The translations under genes were made by a program, and so were the position numbers. DNA of 64,000 bases. It comes from Candidatus Peribacteria bacterium RIFOXYB1_FULL_54_35. Its GTDB lineage: Bacteria; Patescibacteriota; Gracilibacteria; Peribacterales; Peribacteraceae. This document shows positions 1 through 10,642 of this stretch, piece after piece. The first letter of the stretch is position 1. Each line of letters begins with the position of its first letter. Under the pieces are notes generated by a model, which saw nothing but the letters and a program-made list of their open reading frames with translations, did not search any database and was not told the origin of the DNA. Location of the stretch: positions 1 to 64,000 of the forward strand of contig MFYJ01000014.1 of the NCBI GenBank assembly GCA_001787755.1. Reading direction: 5' to 3'.

Positions 1-2
1 AT

Positions 3-65
3 CACCGCCAGACTTCCCTCGAAGAGCAGACAGAACTGTTGCTCGATCTGGTGGCAGATTTGTAA
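3..65 (+). CDS. C-terminal fragment of an unidentified CDS truncated by the window edge
   Basis: Open frame HRQTSLEEQTELLLDLVADL* from the left edge; too short to identify. Confidence 0.35.
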   Translation, partial: HRQTSLEEQTELLLDLVADL

Positions 66-275
66 CATTACCCTTTAGAAAAAGTGCCGCACCCTTCAAT
101 GTATTCAGGGTAAAAAAAGCGGCCAAAAATGAACTCGCTTTACGGCACAGAAGATAGTTCAAGCGGCAGCAGCGCCGTCACGCTCGAACAGCATTTTTGG
201 CCATAGAAGGTTTGAAGGAAGAAAGAAGCCTGCAGGCAAACATGCCTGCGTGCCGAGGCTGTAGTAGTGTTACTT

Positions 276-1814
276 TCAGGCAAGAGTTTTTAGGGCTTTT
301 TTGAGCCGCTTCAGTGTCTCCTCCTTCCCCAGTACTTCCGCCACCTCAAAGGCACCGGGGCTGTACGACAGGCCCGTGAGGATTGCCCGCAGCGGCCAGA
401 GATATTGGCCTTTATTCAGACAAGTGGATAGATCAATCGTATCTCTAGATCCGGTTGCAAATAGACCAATATTTGATGATTTGAGAACGTTGGAAATTAC
501 TTCTTCTCGCCATTCTTCACGAGGTATTGAAGATAGACTATCTATTAGAAATTTAAGGATTGTTGGCAGGAGATCGGGGGTCACGTTCTGCTTCTTGTTC
601 GCGATGAGCGCGGTATCAGATGTTGGTGGTTCGTAGAAGTACGAGAGCATCTGTGGAGCTTCGTGGAAGAAGGTAACACGCTCCTGGATAAGGGCTGCTT
701 TCTTTGTAAATTCCGCATCATCTGCAGCTGCCGGGTACTGCTTCGCCACAACCGGACGGATGCTCTCTGCAAATTCCTCAAGTGGTATTTTGCGCATCCA
801 CTGGCCCTGGAGCCAGTCCAGTTTCTCGGTATCGAACACTGCGCCGCCCTTCTGCACGCGCTCAAGACTGAAACTTTTGATCAGCTCTTTGAGCGAGAAA
901 ATTTCCTCGGTGCCTCCGGGATTCCACCCGAGCAGTGCGAGGAAGTTGATCATGGCTTCCGGAAGGTAGCCTTTCTCGATAAAATCGGATGCAGAGGCAT
1001 CCCCTTGCCGCTTGCTCAGTTTCCCGCCTCCTTTGTTGAGCAGGAGTGGGACATGCGCGAACTTCGGCGGATTCCATCCAAACGCTTCGTAGAGCAGGAG
1101 ATGCTTGGGGAGCGAGGGAAGCCACTCTTCCCCCCGAAGAACGAGATCCACTTCCATCAGGTGGTCGTCCACCACATTGGCCAGATGGTACGTGGGGAAG
1201 CCGTCGCTCTTGAGGAGCACGGTGTCATCCACTGTAGAACTTTTGAATTCCACCTTCCCGCGGATCTCATCATTCGCGATGAACGTGCGGCTCTCCGGCA
1301 CTTTGAGCCGGATCACGTACGGATCACTCGCCGCGATCTTCTTTTGCACTTCCTTCCCGTCCATCGTGAGGGAGTTACGCATGCGCATGCGCACGGAGAG
1401 ATCGTACTTCGGGGCGGGGTTTCCTGCTCTCTGCTCTTCCTCGCGCATGCGGTCGAGCTCTTCTTTCGTATCAAATGCGGAGTATGCGTGGCCGGACTGC
1501 AGGAGTTTCTGTGCATACTCTCTGTAGAGTTTGAGACGTTTGGACTGGATATACGGCCCCTTGTCCCCCTGTTCAATTGGGTTTCCGTTCGTACTGAATC
1601 CTGTGAGCCCCTCATCTGGTTCCAGCCCCGCCCACCGGAGCGTTTTCACGATGTTTTCCACCGCTCCTTCCACACTTCGTTCCTGGTCTGTATCTTCAAT
1701 GCGCAGAATGAACGTTCCGCCCGTTTGCTTGGCAAGCAGGAAGTTGTAGAGGGCGGTGCGCAGGCCTCCCACGTGGAGCATGCCGGTGGGGGAGGGAGGA
1801 AAGCGGGTGCGCAT
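276..1814 (-). CDS. gltX: Glutamyl-tRNA synthetase (class I)
   Basis: MRTRFPPSPTGMLHVGGLRTALYNFLLAKQTGGTFILRIEDTDQER (HIGH-type motif region) and KLSKRQGD (KMSKS-type motif); ORF track starts 3 nt upstream at a GTG. Confidence 0.97.
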   Translation of the reverse strand: MRTRFPPSPTGMLHVGGLRTALYNFLLAKQTGGTFILRIEDTDQERSVEGAVENIVKTLRWAGLEPDEGLTGFSTNGNPIEQGDKGPYIQSKRLKLYREYAQKLLQSGHAYSAFDTKEELDRMREEEQRAGNPAPKYDLSVRMRMRNSLTMDGKEVQKKIAASDPYVIRLKVPESRTFIANDEIRGKVEFKSSTVDDTVLLKSDGFPTYHLANVVDDHLMEVDLVLRGEEWLPSLPKHLLLYEAFGWNPPKFAHVPLLLNKGGGKLSKRQGDASASDFIEKGYLPEAMINFLALLGWNPGGTEEIFSLKELIKSFSLERVQKGGAVFDTEKLDWLQGQWMRKIPLEEFAESIRPVVAKQYPAAADDAEFTKKAALIQERVTFFHEAPQMLSYFYEPPTSDTALIANKKQNVTPDLLPTILKFLIDSLSSIPREEWREEVISNVLKSSNIGLFATGSRDTIDLSTCLNKGQYLWPLRAILTGLSYSPGAFEVAEVLGKEETLKRLKKALKTLA

Positions 1815-1905
1815 CACGGGTAGGATACGTTCTCTTACGGGCTAAGGAAATATTGCTCTTCTTTTTCTTTACGCGGTATGGTGGCACGCAGAAACTGCCC
1901 ACCTC

Positions 1906-3009
1906 ATGGAGGTTCTTCGTGGTGGAGCACTGGCTCATTTTCATCCGGATCGTATTTCGGACGAAGATACACTCCCCGTACCGGAGCATTTCCATGATGG
2001 GAGTCTGGGCATCCGTTCCAATCTCCAGTACACGTTGAGACGCGCAGCGGGTCTCGGCATGCGCCGTTCCACGTTCTGGAATTCTCCCATCGACGTACAG
2101 CTCCTTCCGCATCGCAGGAGGGAGGCGCCTTCTTCTGTGAGCGTGGACGGGCATCTTGTTCCCTGTACTATCGGGAATGTACGGACACAACTCCATAACA
2201 TTGCAGTGACGGATGGAGAGGCGGGGGCCAGCATTCTCGAACACCCCAATGCTGTGCAAACTGCGCTGGGTGTAGATATGGATATCCGGGTTTCTACATT
2301 TGGAGATTCGCCCCTGCGTCCAGTACTGCAGAGGTGTGGTCTGGTTTCCCGGAGCGTGAGTCTCCCCACCAACGCCGATTGCAACCAGCCGTATCTCGTG
2401 GCGCTCCGCGACAACCTTGTTTCCGTCGGGCGTGCCCATCATGTGACAGTGAATGAGCCTGTCGGTTTCCGGTTCGGGGGAGGATCGTACATCCTTCTGG
2501 AACCCGACGAAGGAGGGCATAAGCTCATTGTTGACCATCAGATTGAGTATCCGGACATCCCGCCGCTCGGGAATCAGAGGATGAGAGTGGCAATGACGCC
2601 TGAATTTTTCAGCTTCATCGCCGCAGCCCGCACGCCTGCCATGCGCGCCCGTGCCGGCATTCTCAGCACGATCCGGCATCTTGGCATGAGCAGGTTCCCA
2701 TACACGTCGCTGGGGCTTTCGAATGTGGTGCTTGTGACGAAGAGAGGCGTGCAGAATCCCAATGAGAAATATGTGGTTAATGGCAGGAACTACGAGCCCA
2801 TGTGCCACGAGCTCATCGACAGGATCGGGTGGTTGAAATTCATCGAGACGGAATTCGGGGGGAGGTTCGTCGGCAAAATTACACTGTGCAGGGCCAACCA
2901 TGACCGCGAGATAGAGGCGGCGCGGGCTCTCTGCAAAGGTGATCTCCTCGAGCAGGGATCAGGTGTAGAAAAGTTCATTGATGTGGGGACTCTTGAGAAG
3001 GCAGCCTGA
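1906..3009 (+). CDS. lpxC: LpxC-like UDP-3-O-acyl-N-acetylglucosamine deacetylase family protein
   Basis: LpxC-like order of motifs: SILEHPNAVQTALGVDMDI (metal His region), CHELIDRIGWLKF (HxxxD metal motif, cf. RHKILDxIGDL), FVGKITLCRANHDREIEAARAL (third conserved His region). Recognised by eye. Confidence 0.72.
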   Translation: MEVLRGGALAHFHPDRISDEDTLPVPEHFHDGSLGIRSNLQYTLRRAAGLGMRRSTFWNSPIDVQLLPHRRREAPSSVSVDGHLVPCTIGNVRTQLHNIAVTDGEAGASILEHPNAVQTALGVDMDIRVSTFGDSPLRPVLQRCGLVSRSVSLPTNADCNQPYLVALRDNLVSVGRAHHVTVNEPVGFRFGGGSYILLEPDEGGHKLIVDHQIEYPDIPPLGNQRMRVAMTPEFFSFIAAARTPAMRARAGILSTIRHLGMSRFPYTSLGLSNVVLVTKRGVQNPNEKYVVNGRNYEPMCHELIDRIGWLKFIETEFGGRFVGKITLCRANHDREIEAARALCKGDLLEQGSGVEKFIDVGTLEKAA

Positions 3010-3100
3010 CGTGAGAAATAGAAAATCGAAAATGGAAAATGGACAGTAAAAAAGTTTCTCTGGTGGTAGAACCATCCTGGCTTAGGAAGCCAGTGTTTCA

Positions 3101-3877
3101 CTATTCTTCGTCTTCCTCAGAGACAATCACACTGAATGTCACATCCTCCACCGGCTTGTCGTTCGCACTGCGTTCCACTGCCGTGATTGCGTCTACGATG
3201 TCTATGCCCTCTGTCACCTTCCCAAAGACCGTGTGCTTTCCTTCCAGCCATGGGGTGCCCTCTTTGCGCTGGATGATGAAAAACTGACTTCCATTCGTAT
3301 TCGGGCCGCGGTTTGCCATCGCGAGATACCCGTAGTCCATGGGGAGGGACTGCAAGTTACTGTTGTAGCGGTAGCCGGTCATTTCGTAGTAATCCTTGAG
3401 CGAGGCTTCGGCTAGCTGCTCGGGGAGCGCCTGATCTTGCACTTCATCCTTCAGCATGCGCTCGTGCAGGCCGTAACTCTCTGCATTGATTTCATCTTCG
3501 AACGTGTTGCCAAACACGCTGCGGCCGCCGGTACCATTGCCGTTCGGATCTCCCCCCTGAATCATGAAGCCGGGGATGACGCGGTGAAAAATAAGATTGT
3601 CGTAATACCCTTCCTGCGCGAGAGCAATGAAGTTGGTGACTGTCTTGGGGGCCGCATCGGCATCCAGTTCCACCGTGATATCTCCCAGCGATGTGCTGAT
3701 GACTGCCGTGTGCTTGCCGCTGAGAATTTCACCCTGGTATTCCATAGTTGTTTCCTGCTCAATCTGTTCTTCTGGTTCCGGTGCAGGCTCTTGTTCCTTG
3801 GAACATCCTGCGAGCATAACCAGCGCAAACAGCGGGATAAGGAAAAGATAGAGGCTTTGCTTCTTTTGGATACGCAT
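3101..3877 (-). CDS. Cyclophilin-type peptidyl-prolyl cis-trans isomerase, predicted lipoprotein
   Basis: Lipobox LAGC; FHRVIPGFMIQGGDPNGNGTGG, NTNGSQFFI, HTVFGKVTEG cyclophilin motifs. Confidence 0.95.
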   Translation of the reverse strand: MRIQKKQSLYLFLIPLFALVMLAGCSKEQEPAPEPEEQIEQETTMEYQGEILSGKHTAVISTSLGDITVELDADAAPKTVTNFIALAQEGYYDNLIFHRVIPGFMIQGGDPNGNGTGGRSVFGNTFEDEINAESYGLHERMLKDEVQDQALPEQLAEASLKDYYEMTGYRYNSNLQSLPMDYGYLAMANRGPNTNGSQFFIIQRKEGTPWLEGKHTVFGKVTEGIDIVDAITAVERSANDKPVEDVTFSVIVSEEDEE

Positions 3878-3909
3878 AACGCCCGCGAAGGTTAGTGAGA
3901 ACCCAGTGC

Positions 3910-4953
3910 CTATGCAAGGAACTTAGAGAGTATTTTAGCGATCTGTAAAGAGGCCTCTTGGGAGAAGAGGGTTCTCATGCTCTCAGACATCGATTCGCGC
4001 ATATTCCTGTCTTGGAGACACTTCTTGACAAGTGGAACAATTTTATTGTCTAGCTCACTTTGGTCCAGAAGAATGCATCCTCCGCCCATGGCTGCCCTTT
4101 TGGCATTAGCCTGTTGGTGGTCGTGTCCAACCCCACGAAGAGGAACCACAATCGTCGGGATGCCATTCGCAGCCAGTTCACTGAGTGCATTCGCGCCGGC
4201 CCGGCTGAGCGCGAGGCTGGCAATCGCGTAGAGATGTGGCAATTCTCCATACACGAATTCCCGCCGGAAGTACCGAGTGTCTGCTACTGATACTCCGGCT
4301 TTCCCGTGACCGGTAAGATGAATAACATCACAAACTTCAAGGAGTTCCTGCATGTGTGCTCTGAGAGCTTCGTTGAGTGCCTGCGCCCCCTGGCTGCCTC
4401 CCATGACCAGAAGTACCGGTCTTTTCCCTGAGAATTCTGTGATGCGCAAACCCTCTTCGGCTCTGCCCCGCACCGTTTCCTGGCGGATGGGATTCCCCGT
4501 ATGGACATGCCGTCGATCAGTTTCCTCTGATGGGAATCCTGTGCAGATTGTTGCCGCCCATCTCCCCACAATGCGGTTGGCGTACCCGCTCACAGCATCT
4601 GATTCATGGAGGACGATGGGGATACCTCTTCTTTTTGCAGCCAGACAGACTGGCACGCTCACGTGTCCTCCTTTACTGAAGACAACAGAAGGTTTCCATT
4701 CAGAGAGAAGTGCAGACGCCTGCCTGTATGCCCGTAAAAATTTCCAGGGAAAGGACAGCGAGAAGCGCGGCGAATCTATGGTGGAGAACGCACATCTGTT
4801 CTGCTCCAGATAGTCCATCTCCGTTTGCTTCGGGAGACAGACGAAATGACACTTCACTTCCGGCATGAGATGCACCAACTGCTGCATAACAGCAAGAGAA
4901 GGGGCAATGTGCCCGATGGATGCGCCGCCAACGAAGAGAACGTGTGCCATCAC
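3910..4953 (-). CDS. murG: UDP-N-acetylglucosamine--N-acetylmuramyl-(pentapeptide) pyrophosphoryl-undecaprenol GlcNAc transferase
   Basis: GGASIGHIAPSLAV, GGHVSVPVCLAAKRRGIPIVLHESDAVSGYANR, SRAGANALSELAANGIPTIVVPL. Confidence 0.95.
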   Translation of the reverse strand: MMAHVLFVGGASIGHIAPSLAVMQQLVHLMPEVKCHFVCLPKQTEMDYLEQNRCAFSTIDSPRFSLSFPWKFLRAYRQASALLSEWKPSVVFSKGGHVSVPVCLAAKRRGIPIVLHESDAVSGYANRIVGRWAATICTGFPSEETDRRHVHTGNPIRQETVRGRAEEGLRITEFSGKRPVLLVMGGSQGAQALNEALRAHMQELLEVCDVIHLTGHGKAGVSVADTRYFRREFVYGELPHLYAIASLALSRAGANALSELAANGIPTIVVPLRGVGHDHQQANAKRAAMGGGCILLDQSELDNKIVPLVKKCLQDRNMRESMSESMRTLFSQEASLQIAKILSKFLA

Positions 4954-4965
4954 TTTGAAAGGTAA

Positions 4966-6153
4966 CTATCTTGTAGCCATTTTCCTCGCATGTCTCCGGG
5001 AGTGCCTTGCGCGGCTCGTTTCATACACAGAGTGCGATGAGATATTGAGCAGTATGCCAACAGCCATGAGATTTGCGAGGAGAGAGGAGCCGCCGTAGCT
5101 GATGAAGGGGAGGGTAAGCCCCGTGAGGGGGAAGAGAGAGAGATTCACCCCGATGTTGAGTATCGTTTGGACTGCAATCCATGTTGTGATGCCTGTTGCC
5201 ACGAGGAATCCAAAGCGATCCGGAGCCTCCTGCCCGATCTGGTACCCGCGCCAGATGAGGATGCCAAACATTCCGATAATGATGAGCAGGCGCAGGAAGC
5301 CGAGCTCCTCTGCCATTGCCGAGAAAATCATGTCTGCCTGTACCTCGGGAAGGTACCCGAATTTCTGAATGGATTTCCCATATCCCACTCCAAAGACGCC
5401 TCCGCTGCCCACGGCAATGAGTGCCTGTTTGATCTGGAACCCGATTGTTTCGGCGATCGCGGGATCATCGGGTCGCAGGAAGGCACGGAAGCGGTTCCGT
5501 ATGTACTCTTTTTCGAGGATGATTGGCAGTCCCATGATTGCTGCGATCCCCCCCCCAAGAACGACATGGAAGATGTTTCCGCCTGCGACAAAGAACATGA
5601 CGACTGCAATGGCTGAGAGCACAAGGAATGATCCAAGGTCCGGCTGGAGCGCGACGAGAATGGTCGCAAGCAGGAGCACGCTCGCGAATGGAATGAATCC
5701 TTCTTTCCATGTTCCTATCAACTGCTCACGCTTCTGGAGCCAGATTGCGAGGTAGAAAATCAGTGTGAGTTTCAGGAATTCCGAGGGTTGTATGGAAGGG
5801 ATGAACCCGATACGTATCCAGCTGCTGGCGGTTCCGTACCCTGCGTTGATGCCGGGGATGAATACTCCTATGAGGAGCAGGAGCGTTGCTCCGAAGAGAG
5901 GGAGGGCAAGTCTTTCCCACATACGGTAAGGAATCACGGCAGTGAGACCCATGGCTATAAGGGCCACCACCACATGGATGAAGCTGCGCCAGAGGTAGAA
6001 AGAATTGCTCGGTGTTTCCTGGATGCCCTGGTTCACGAGCCGGCTCGTGATCTGGTAACTTTCAAACACACTGACGCTTGCGATCATGGCGAGACCGAAG
6101 AATGTCAGAACAACCGTGATGCCGAGGAGCAGAAGGTCCATCCGGCGGAACAT
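4966..6153 (-). CDS. ftsW: FtsW/RodA/SpoVE-family lipid II polymerase, FtsW-like
   Basis: Multi-TM; SIQPSEFLKLTLIFYLAIW, VALQPDLGS, LPLTGLTLPFISYGGSSLLANLMAVGILLNIS; directly upstream of murG. Confidence 0.93.
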   Translation of the reverse strand: MFRRMDLLLLGITVVLTFFGLAMIASVSVFESYQITSRLVNQGIQETPSNSFYLWRSFIHVVVALIAMGLTAVIPYRMWERLALPLFGATLLLLIGVFIPGINAGYGTASSWIRIGFIPSIQPSEFLKLTLIFYLAIWLQKREQLIGTWKEGFIPFASVLLLATILVALQPDLGSFLVLSAIAVVMFFVAGGNIFHVVLGGGIAAIMGLPIILEKEYIRNRFRAFLRPDDPAIAETIGFQIKQALIAVGSGGVFGVGYGKSIQKFGYLPEVQADMIFSAMAEELGFLRLLIIIGMFGILIWRGYQIGQEAPDRFGFLVATGITTWIAVQTILNIGVNLSLFPLTGLTLPFISYGGSSLLANLMAVGILLNISSHSVYETSRARHSRRHARKMATR

Positions 6154-6224
6154 TTACGCAGAGTGGAAGAAAGGTGCCGGCACTGGGAGGAGTCCGGACA
6201 CGGGCTGAGAGCATAGCAGATTTC

Positions 6225-7121
6225 TCATCTGGCATGTTCTTTTGCCTCCGCAATTCCCTGTAAGAATGCTCTCCGGTGCTGTGATGCAAAAGATGCTGGG
6301 GAGAGAGCAATGAGCAACCGAAAAATCAGGCGTTTCCACCAGGGGGGCAACCGGTCTATTCCAGGAACTTTTTTATTCAGTTCTGCGATGGATTTGCCCA
6401 GCGTTTTCATCCGTTCCAAGGATTCCTCCAGTGTGATTCGATGATGGTGGAGAGCTTTTGCAGTGTCGTTGTAGAACACCCGTACTCCGGCTTTGCGGAG
6501 ACGCACGCCCCACTCTATATCCTCCCACCCGTAGAGGGTGGCGTCTTCCCGGAACGGAATATCTTTTGCCACGGCAGTCGGAAGACTGATGTGGCTGGTG
6601 TAGGTGAAACGGTGCTGAGTTTTCTCGGGGATGAATCCCATAGCATATGGTTGCAGTTGCGGGTACTTAAACTGCCAGCCCGATTTCTCAAGCCAGCGCA
6701 TGACCGGCGTGATGCTCAGGGCGGGGTCCCATGTGGTGTAGCCCAGAACGGCAGTGGTTCCGTGGTGGGCATACTCATCGCTCGCTGCAAAACTGTGAAT
6801 GACAAGATGTGCTTCACATGCATCTTCCTGCAGGAAAATGTCGTCGCCAAGGAAGAGACAAGTGGGTGCCTTTGCTTCCTCTACCCCACGATTTCGTGCC
6901 GTGCCCTGGTGTGCTTTGCTTATCTCCAGGAATTTTACCGGCATGCGCCAGGAAGGAGCATCGAAAAGTTTGGCAGTGCTGTCATCGTGGCCGTCGCTCA
7001 CGACGATCACCTCTATTTTGTCCATAGCGGTTTGCTTCTCCAGGTGCCGGATGCACTGCTTCAGAATATCGGCACGTCTGTGCGTGGGGATGACAACCGA
7101 AAGTTCAGGCAGAGAATGCAT
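6225..7121 (-). CDS. Glycosyltransferase family 2
   Basis: LSVVIPTHRRADILKQCIRHLEKQ, GWEDIEWGVRLRKAG. Confidence 0.9.
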   Translation of the reverse strand: MHSLPELSVVIPTHRRADILKQCIRHLEKQTAMDKIEVIVVSDGHDDSTAKLFDAPSWRMPVKFLEISKAHQGTARNRGVEEAKAPTCLFLGDDIFLQEDACEAHLVIHSFAASDEYAHHGTTAVLGYTTWDPALSITPVMRWLEKSGWQFKYPQLQPYAMGFIPEKTQHRFTYTSHISLPTAVAKDIPFREDATLYGWEDIEWGVRLRKAGVRVFYNDTAKALHHHRITLEESLERMKTLGKSIAELNKKVPGIDRLPPWWKRLIFRLLIALSPASFASQHRRAFLQGIAEAKEHAR

Positions 7122-7161
7122 GCTATGTAAGGGGTCGTTGCCCTATCATAGCGGCCTTCCT

Positions 7162-7773
7162 ATGAATTGTCTGTTCTTCGATATCGCAAGCCACTGCGCA
7201 ACCTTTGCTGTCGTTTCGGAGAACCATGTTTTGATTTTGAAGGAAGTCGACGCTGTCGTTCGTGATGATGAACTGCCGATTCTTGTGGAAGGTGTTCTCC
7301 AAGAGGCAGCACTCTCTATGCAAGATCTTACGCATGTTGCATGTGTCACAGGCCCGGGCGGTTTTACCAGTCTGCGGGTTGCCGTGACGTATGCCAATGT
7401 TCTCTCTGATCAGCTGGATATTCCTCTTGCCGGACTCACACTCGCGGATTTGTTCAGTGCGAGATGCTCTGACAGCAGTGCCATATGGATACACTCAACG
7501 AAACGGCAGGAGGTATTCGTCCGAGGGGTGAGCGAGGAATCTGATCACTGGTCCTGGCCGGCTCCCGTGCACCTCTCTCTCGATGCAGCGCTGGAGGGTA
7601 TGGCATCTTCTGTATGGTGTGGAGAACTCATCGAGTCTCACCGGCAAGCTGTGGTGGAAAAGGGGATGAGAGAGGCGGTTCTGGAACCTCTCACTGAGGC
7701 ACTTCCTCCATTCCTCACTTCTTTGGCATATGCAAAAGCACCGGTTGTGCCATGGTATGGTCGCAACTGGTAG
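7162..7773 (+). CDS. tsaB: tRNA threonylcarbamoyladenosine biosynthesis protein TsaB
   Basis: MNCLFFDIASHCATFAVVSENH..., VACVTGPGGFTSLRVAVTYANVLSDQLDIPLAGL; ORF track starts upstream at 6799. Confidence 0.88.
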   Translation: MNCLFFDIASHCATFAVVSENHVLILKEVDAVVRDDELPILVEGVLQEAALSMQDLTHVACVTGPGGFTSLRVAVTYANVLSDQLDIPLAGLTLADLFSARCSDSSAIWIHSTKRQEVFVRGVSEESDHWSWPAPVHLSLDAALEGMASSVWCGELIESHRQAVVEKGMREAVLEPLTEALPPFLTSLAYAKAPVVPWYGRNW

Positions 7774-7918
7774 CTCCTTGCTCCTTTTCTGCCGCACGCA
7801 GATCTGGTGGTGCAGCTTGATCGCAGACAATTATCTGTGTTTCTGCGATTATACAATAATTTTAATTTGATGGAAATTGGCATCGAGGCAGGCGCATCAC
7901 TCTGCTATTCTTGCACAA

Positions 7919-10621
7919 ATGTCGTTTATCGATTTTTTGAACAAACTGCTGGGAGATCCCAATGAAAAAGAGCTCAGAAAACTTCGTCCTTTGATAAAGA
8001 AGGTGCGTTCTTGCCAAGGGGCACCGGAGATGCGGAACCTGAAATTAAGCGATCTGCCCAAGAAGACCGAAGAATTCCGAGTTCGTGTTTCGGGCGGAGA
8101 AGCGCTGGACGCGCTCCTTCCGGAGGCGTTTGGAGTGGTCATTCGTGCTTCTGAGCTTCTGCAGGGGAAGTCCGTTTCCATGGGGAAGCAGGAGTTTATC
8201 TGGAATATGGTTCCGTACGATGTGCAGATCATTGGTGGTGCGGTACTGCACAAAGGAGCTATCGCGGAGATGAAAACCGGAGAAGGGAAAACGCTCGTAT
8301 GCACCATGCCGGTGTATCTCAATGCACTGACGGGGAAGGGGGTGCATGTGGTGACGGTCAATGATTACCTGGCAAAGCGTGACTCGCTCTGGATGGGCAT
8401 GCTCTACGAGGTGCTTGGTCTCACAGTAGGGACCATCCTTCATGAGACGGAGGGTTCGGATCGCAAGGCACAGTATGCCTGCGATGTTACCTACGGGACG
8501 AACAATGAATTTGGATTCGACTATCTGCGCGACAACATGGCTCCTTCCCTGGGGCATCAGGTCCAGCGGTTGCTCCACTACGCAATTGTCGACGAGGTGG
8601 ACAGTATTCTTATCGATGAGGCCCGCACACCGCTCATCATCAGCCAGCCAGCAAATGAGTCCACCGATCGGTACAGGCAGTATTCACAGATGGTGACGCA
8701 TCTTCAGGAGAATGTGCACTTCAATAAGGATGAGAAGCAGCGTGTCGCTACTCTCACCGAAGAAGGCATCCGAAAAATGGAGGAGATGCTTGGTGTGGAG
8801 AATATCTATACCGATCGTGGATTTGAAGAGGTTCACCATATAGAACAGGCGCTCCGTGCGCATGCCATTTACCAGCGTGATGTCGATTATGTGGTGAAAG
8901 ACGGAGAGCTCATCATTGTGGATGAATTCACCGGGCGCCTTATGCCGGGGCGCCGCTACAGCCACGGGCTCCATCAGGCATTGGAGGCGAAAGAGGGGGT
9001 GGAAGTGCAGCGTGAGAGCAAAACGCTCGCCACCATCACGTTCCAGAATTACTTCCGTCTCTACGAGAAACTCGCAGGAATGACTGGTACTGCAAAAACG
9101 GAGGAGGAGGAATTCCTCTCCATTTACAAGCTTCCGACCATTGTCATTCCGACCGACAGGCCGGTTGTACGAGATGACCGGCCGGATGCCATCTACAAGT
9201 CGGTTGTTGCCAAGTTCAAGGCTGTGGCGAAGATTGCGAAGGAGAAGCACGGGAAAGGGCAGCCCATTCTTGTCGGGACGACTTCCATTGAAAAGTCAGA
9301 GGTGTTGAGTACGCTTCTGCAGAAGGAAGGGGTTCCGCATCAGATTCTCAATGCGAAACATCACCAGAAGGAAGCAGAAATTGTTGCGGGCGCAGGGCAG
9401 AAGGGAGCTGTGACCATCGCAACGAACATGGCTGGACGCGGAACAGACATCAAGCTGGGAGAGGGTGTTGCAGCCCTGGGGGGTCTCTGCATTCTCAGTA
9501 CTGAGCGCCACGAGGCCCGGCGTATTGATAATCAGCTGCGAGGACGCTCCGGCCGCCAGGGAGACCCGGGAGAGAGCCAGTTCTTTGTTTCCATGGAAGA
9601 TGATCTTATGCGGCTCTTCGGTGGGGACCGGCTGAAGTCCATGATGGAGAAGCTCAAAGTTCCCGATGACATGCCTCTGGAGAACAAGATTGTTTCCCGT
9701 TCCATTGAGAGCGCTCAGAAGCGGGTTGAAGGGCGCAACTTTGATATCCGCAAGCATGTTGTGCAGTACGACGACGTGATGAACAAGCACCGTGAGATTA
9801 TTTATACACGCCGACAGAACATCCTTTATAAACTCGCTGGCAAAAGTGATAGCGGAGGAGAGGAGGGCGAGACGAATCCTCTCCACCAGGACATTCTGAG
9901 TGCCCTTACACAGGAAGCGGAATCTATTGTTGCTGCACATGCTTCCTCGCGGGATCCGGAAGAATGGGAAGCCAAAGAGATATGTGAGGTACTCCATGCC
10001 CTCCACCCTCTTTTCGCGGAGGAAATTACTGAGAAAAAAATCCGCTCCTTCCCGGCACCGGAAAAGCTGCAGGAGGCGCTCACGCAGTTTTTTGTTCGGT
10101 TCTATGAGGAGAAGTGCAAACAGGAGAAGGAGGAGACAGTGCAGCAGGCGGAACGCATTGTGACTCTCCATTCCATTGATACGCACTGGATGGACCACAT
10201 TGACGATATGGCGCATCTGCGTGAGCAGGTGTCTTTTGCGGGGTATGCCCAGCGCGATCCTCTCATAGAGTACAAAGATCAGGGGTTCCATCGTTTCCAG
10301 CAGCTGATTGCCGCTATCGATTCCACCATCACCCGTACACTCCTGCAGGTGGATTTCTCCCAGTTTGCACCTGCAGCATTCGTTGCACGAGCTCAGGAGG
10401 AACTTGGGGATGTGCAGACGAATATTGATGAAATAGCTGGCGAACTGGAGAGCACGGGCGTTGACCGCGGACGACCGGTTTCATCGAACAACCCGGTTGT
10501 TGTGCGTGCAGATGGTTCATCTCCCTCTGCCCGACAGCCAGCGAGACAACTGAAAGTGGGGCGGAACGACCCCTGTCCCTGCGGGAGTGGGAAGAAATAT
10601 AAGAAGTGCCACGGGAAGTAG
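7919..10621 (+). CDS. secA: Preprotein translocase subunit SecA
   Basis: [72 protein letters not shown]-terminal [25 protein letters not shown]. Confidence 0.98.
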   Translation: MSFIDFLNKLLGDPNEKELRKLRPLIKKVRSCQGAPEMRNLKLSDLPKKTEEFRVRVSGGEALDALLPEAFGVVIRASELLQGKSVSMGKQEFIWNMVPYDVQIIGGAVLHKGAIAEMKTGEGKTLVCTMPVYLNALTGKGVHVVTVNDYLAKRDSLWMGMLYEVLGLTVGTILHETEGSDRKAQYACDVTYGTNNEFGFDYLRDNMAPSLGHQVQRLLHYAIVDEVDSILIDEARTPLIISQPANESTDRYRQYSQMVTHLQENVHFNKDEKQRVATLTEEGIRKMEEMLGVENIYTDRGFEEVHHIEQALRAHAIYQRDVDYVVKDGELIIVDEFTGRLMPGRRYSHGLHQALEAKEGVEVQRESKTLATITFQNYFRLYEKLAGMTGTAKTEEEEFLSIYKLPTIVIPTDRPVVRDDRPDAIYKSVVAKFKAVAKIAKEKHGKGQPILVGTTSIEKSEVLSTLLQKEGVPHQILNAKHHQKEAEIVAGAGQKGAVTIATNMAGRGTDIKLGEGVAALGGLCILSTERHEARRIDNQLRGRSGRQGDPGESQFFVSMEDDLMRLFGGDRLKSMMEKLKVPDDMPLENKIVSRSIESAQKRVEGRNFDIRKHVVQYDDVMNKHREIIYTRRQNILYKLAGKSDSGGEEGETNPLHQDILSALTQEAESIVAAHASSRDPEEWEAKEICEVLHALHPLFAEEITEKKIRSFPAPEKLQEALTQFFVRFYEEKCKQEKEETVQQAERIVTLHSIDTHWMDHIDDMAHLREQVSFAGYAQRDPLIEYKDQGFHRFQQLIAAIDSTITRTLLQVDFSQFAPAAFVARAQEELGDVQTNIDEIAGELESTGVDRGRPVSSNNPVVVRADGSSPSARQPARQLKVGRNDPCPCGSGKKYKKCHGK

Positions 10622-10642
10622 ATTGTTGTACCATAGTTCCCC

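Noticed and set aside
663-1823. 386-aa plus-strand ORF opposite gltX
   Set aside because: Antisense to a clear gltX; no domain-like motifs; typical shadow ORF
1696-2901. 401-aa minus-strand ORF
   Set aside because: Antisense to the LpxC-like gene and overlaps the gltX start; composition rich in His/Arg/Cys typical of shadow frames
3010-3045. A-rich gaaaatcgaaaatggaaaatgg tract as a regulatory repeat
   Set aside because: Short low-complexity intergenic tract after the LpxC-like gene; no further support
9296-10291. 331-aa minus-strand ORF inside secA
   Set aside because: Antisense shadow of a highly conserved gene
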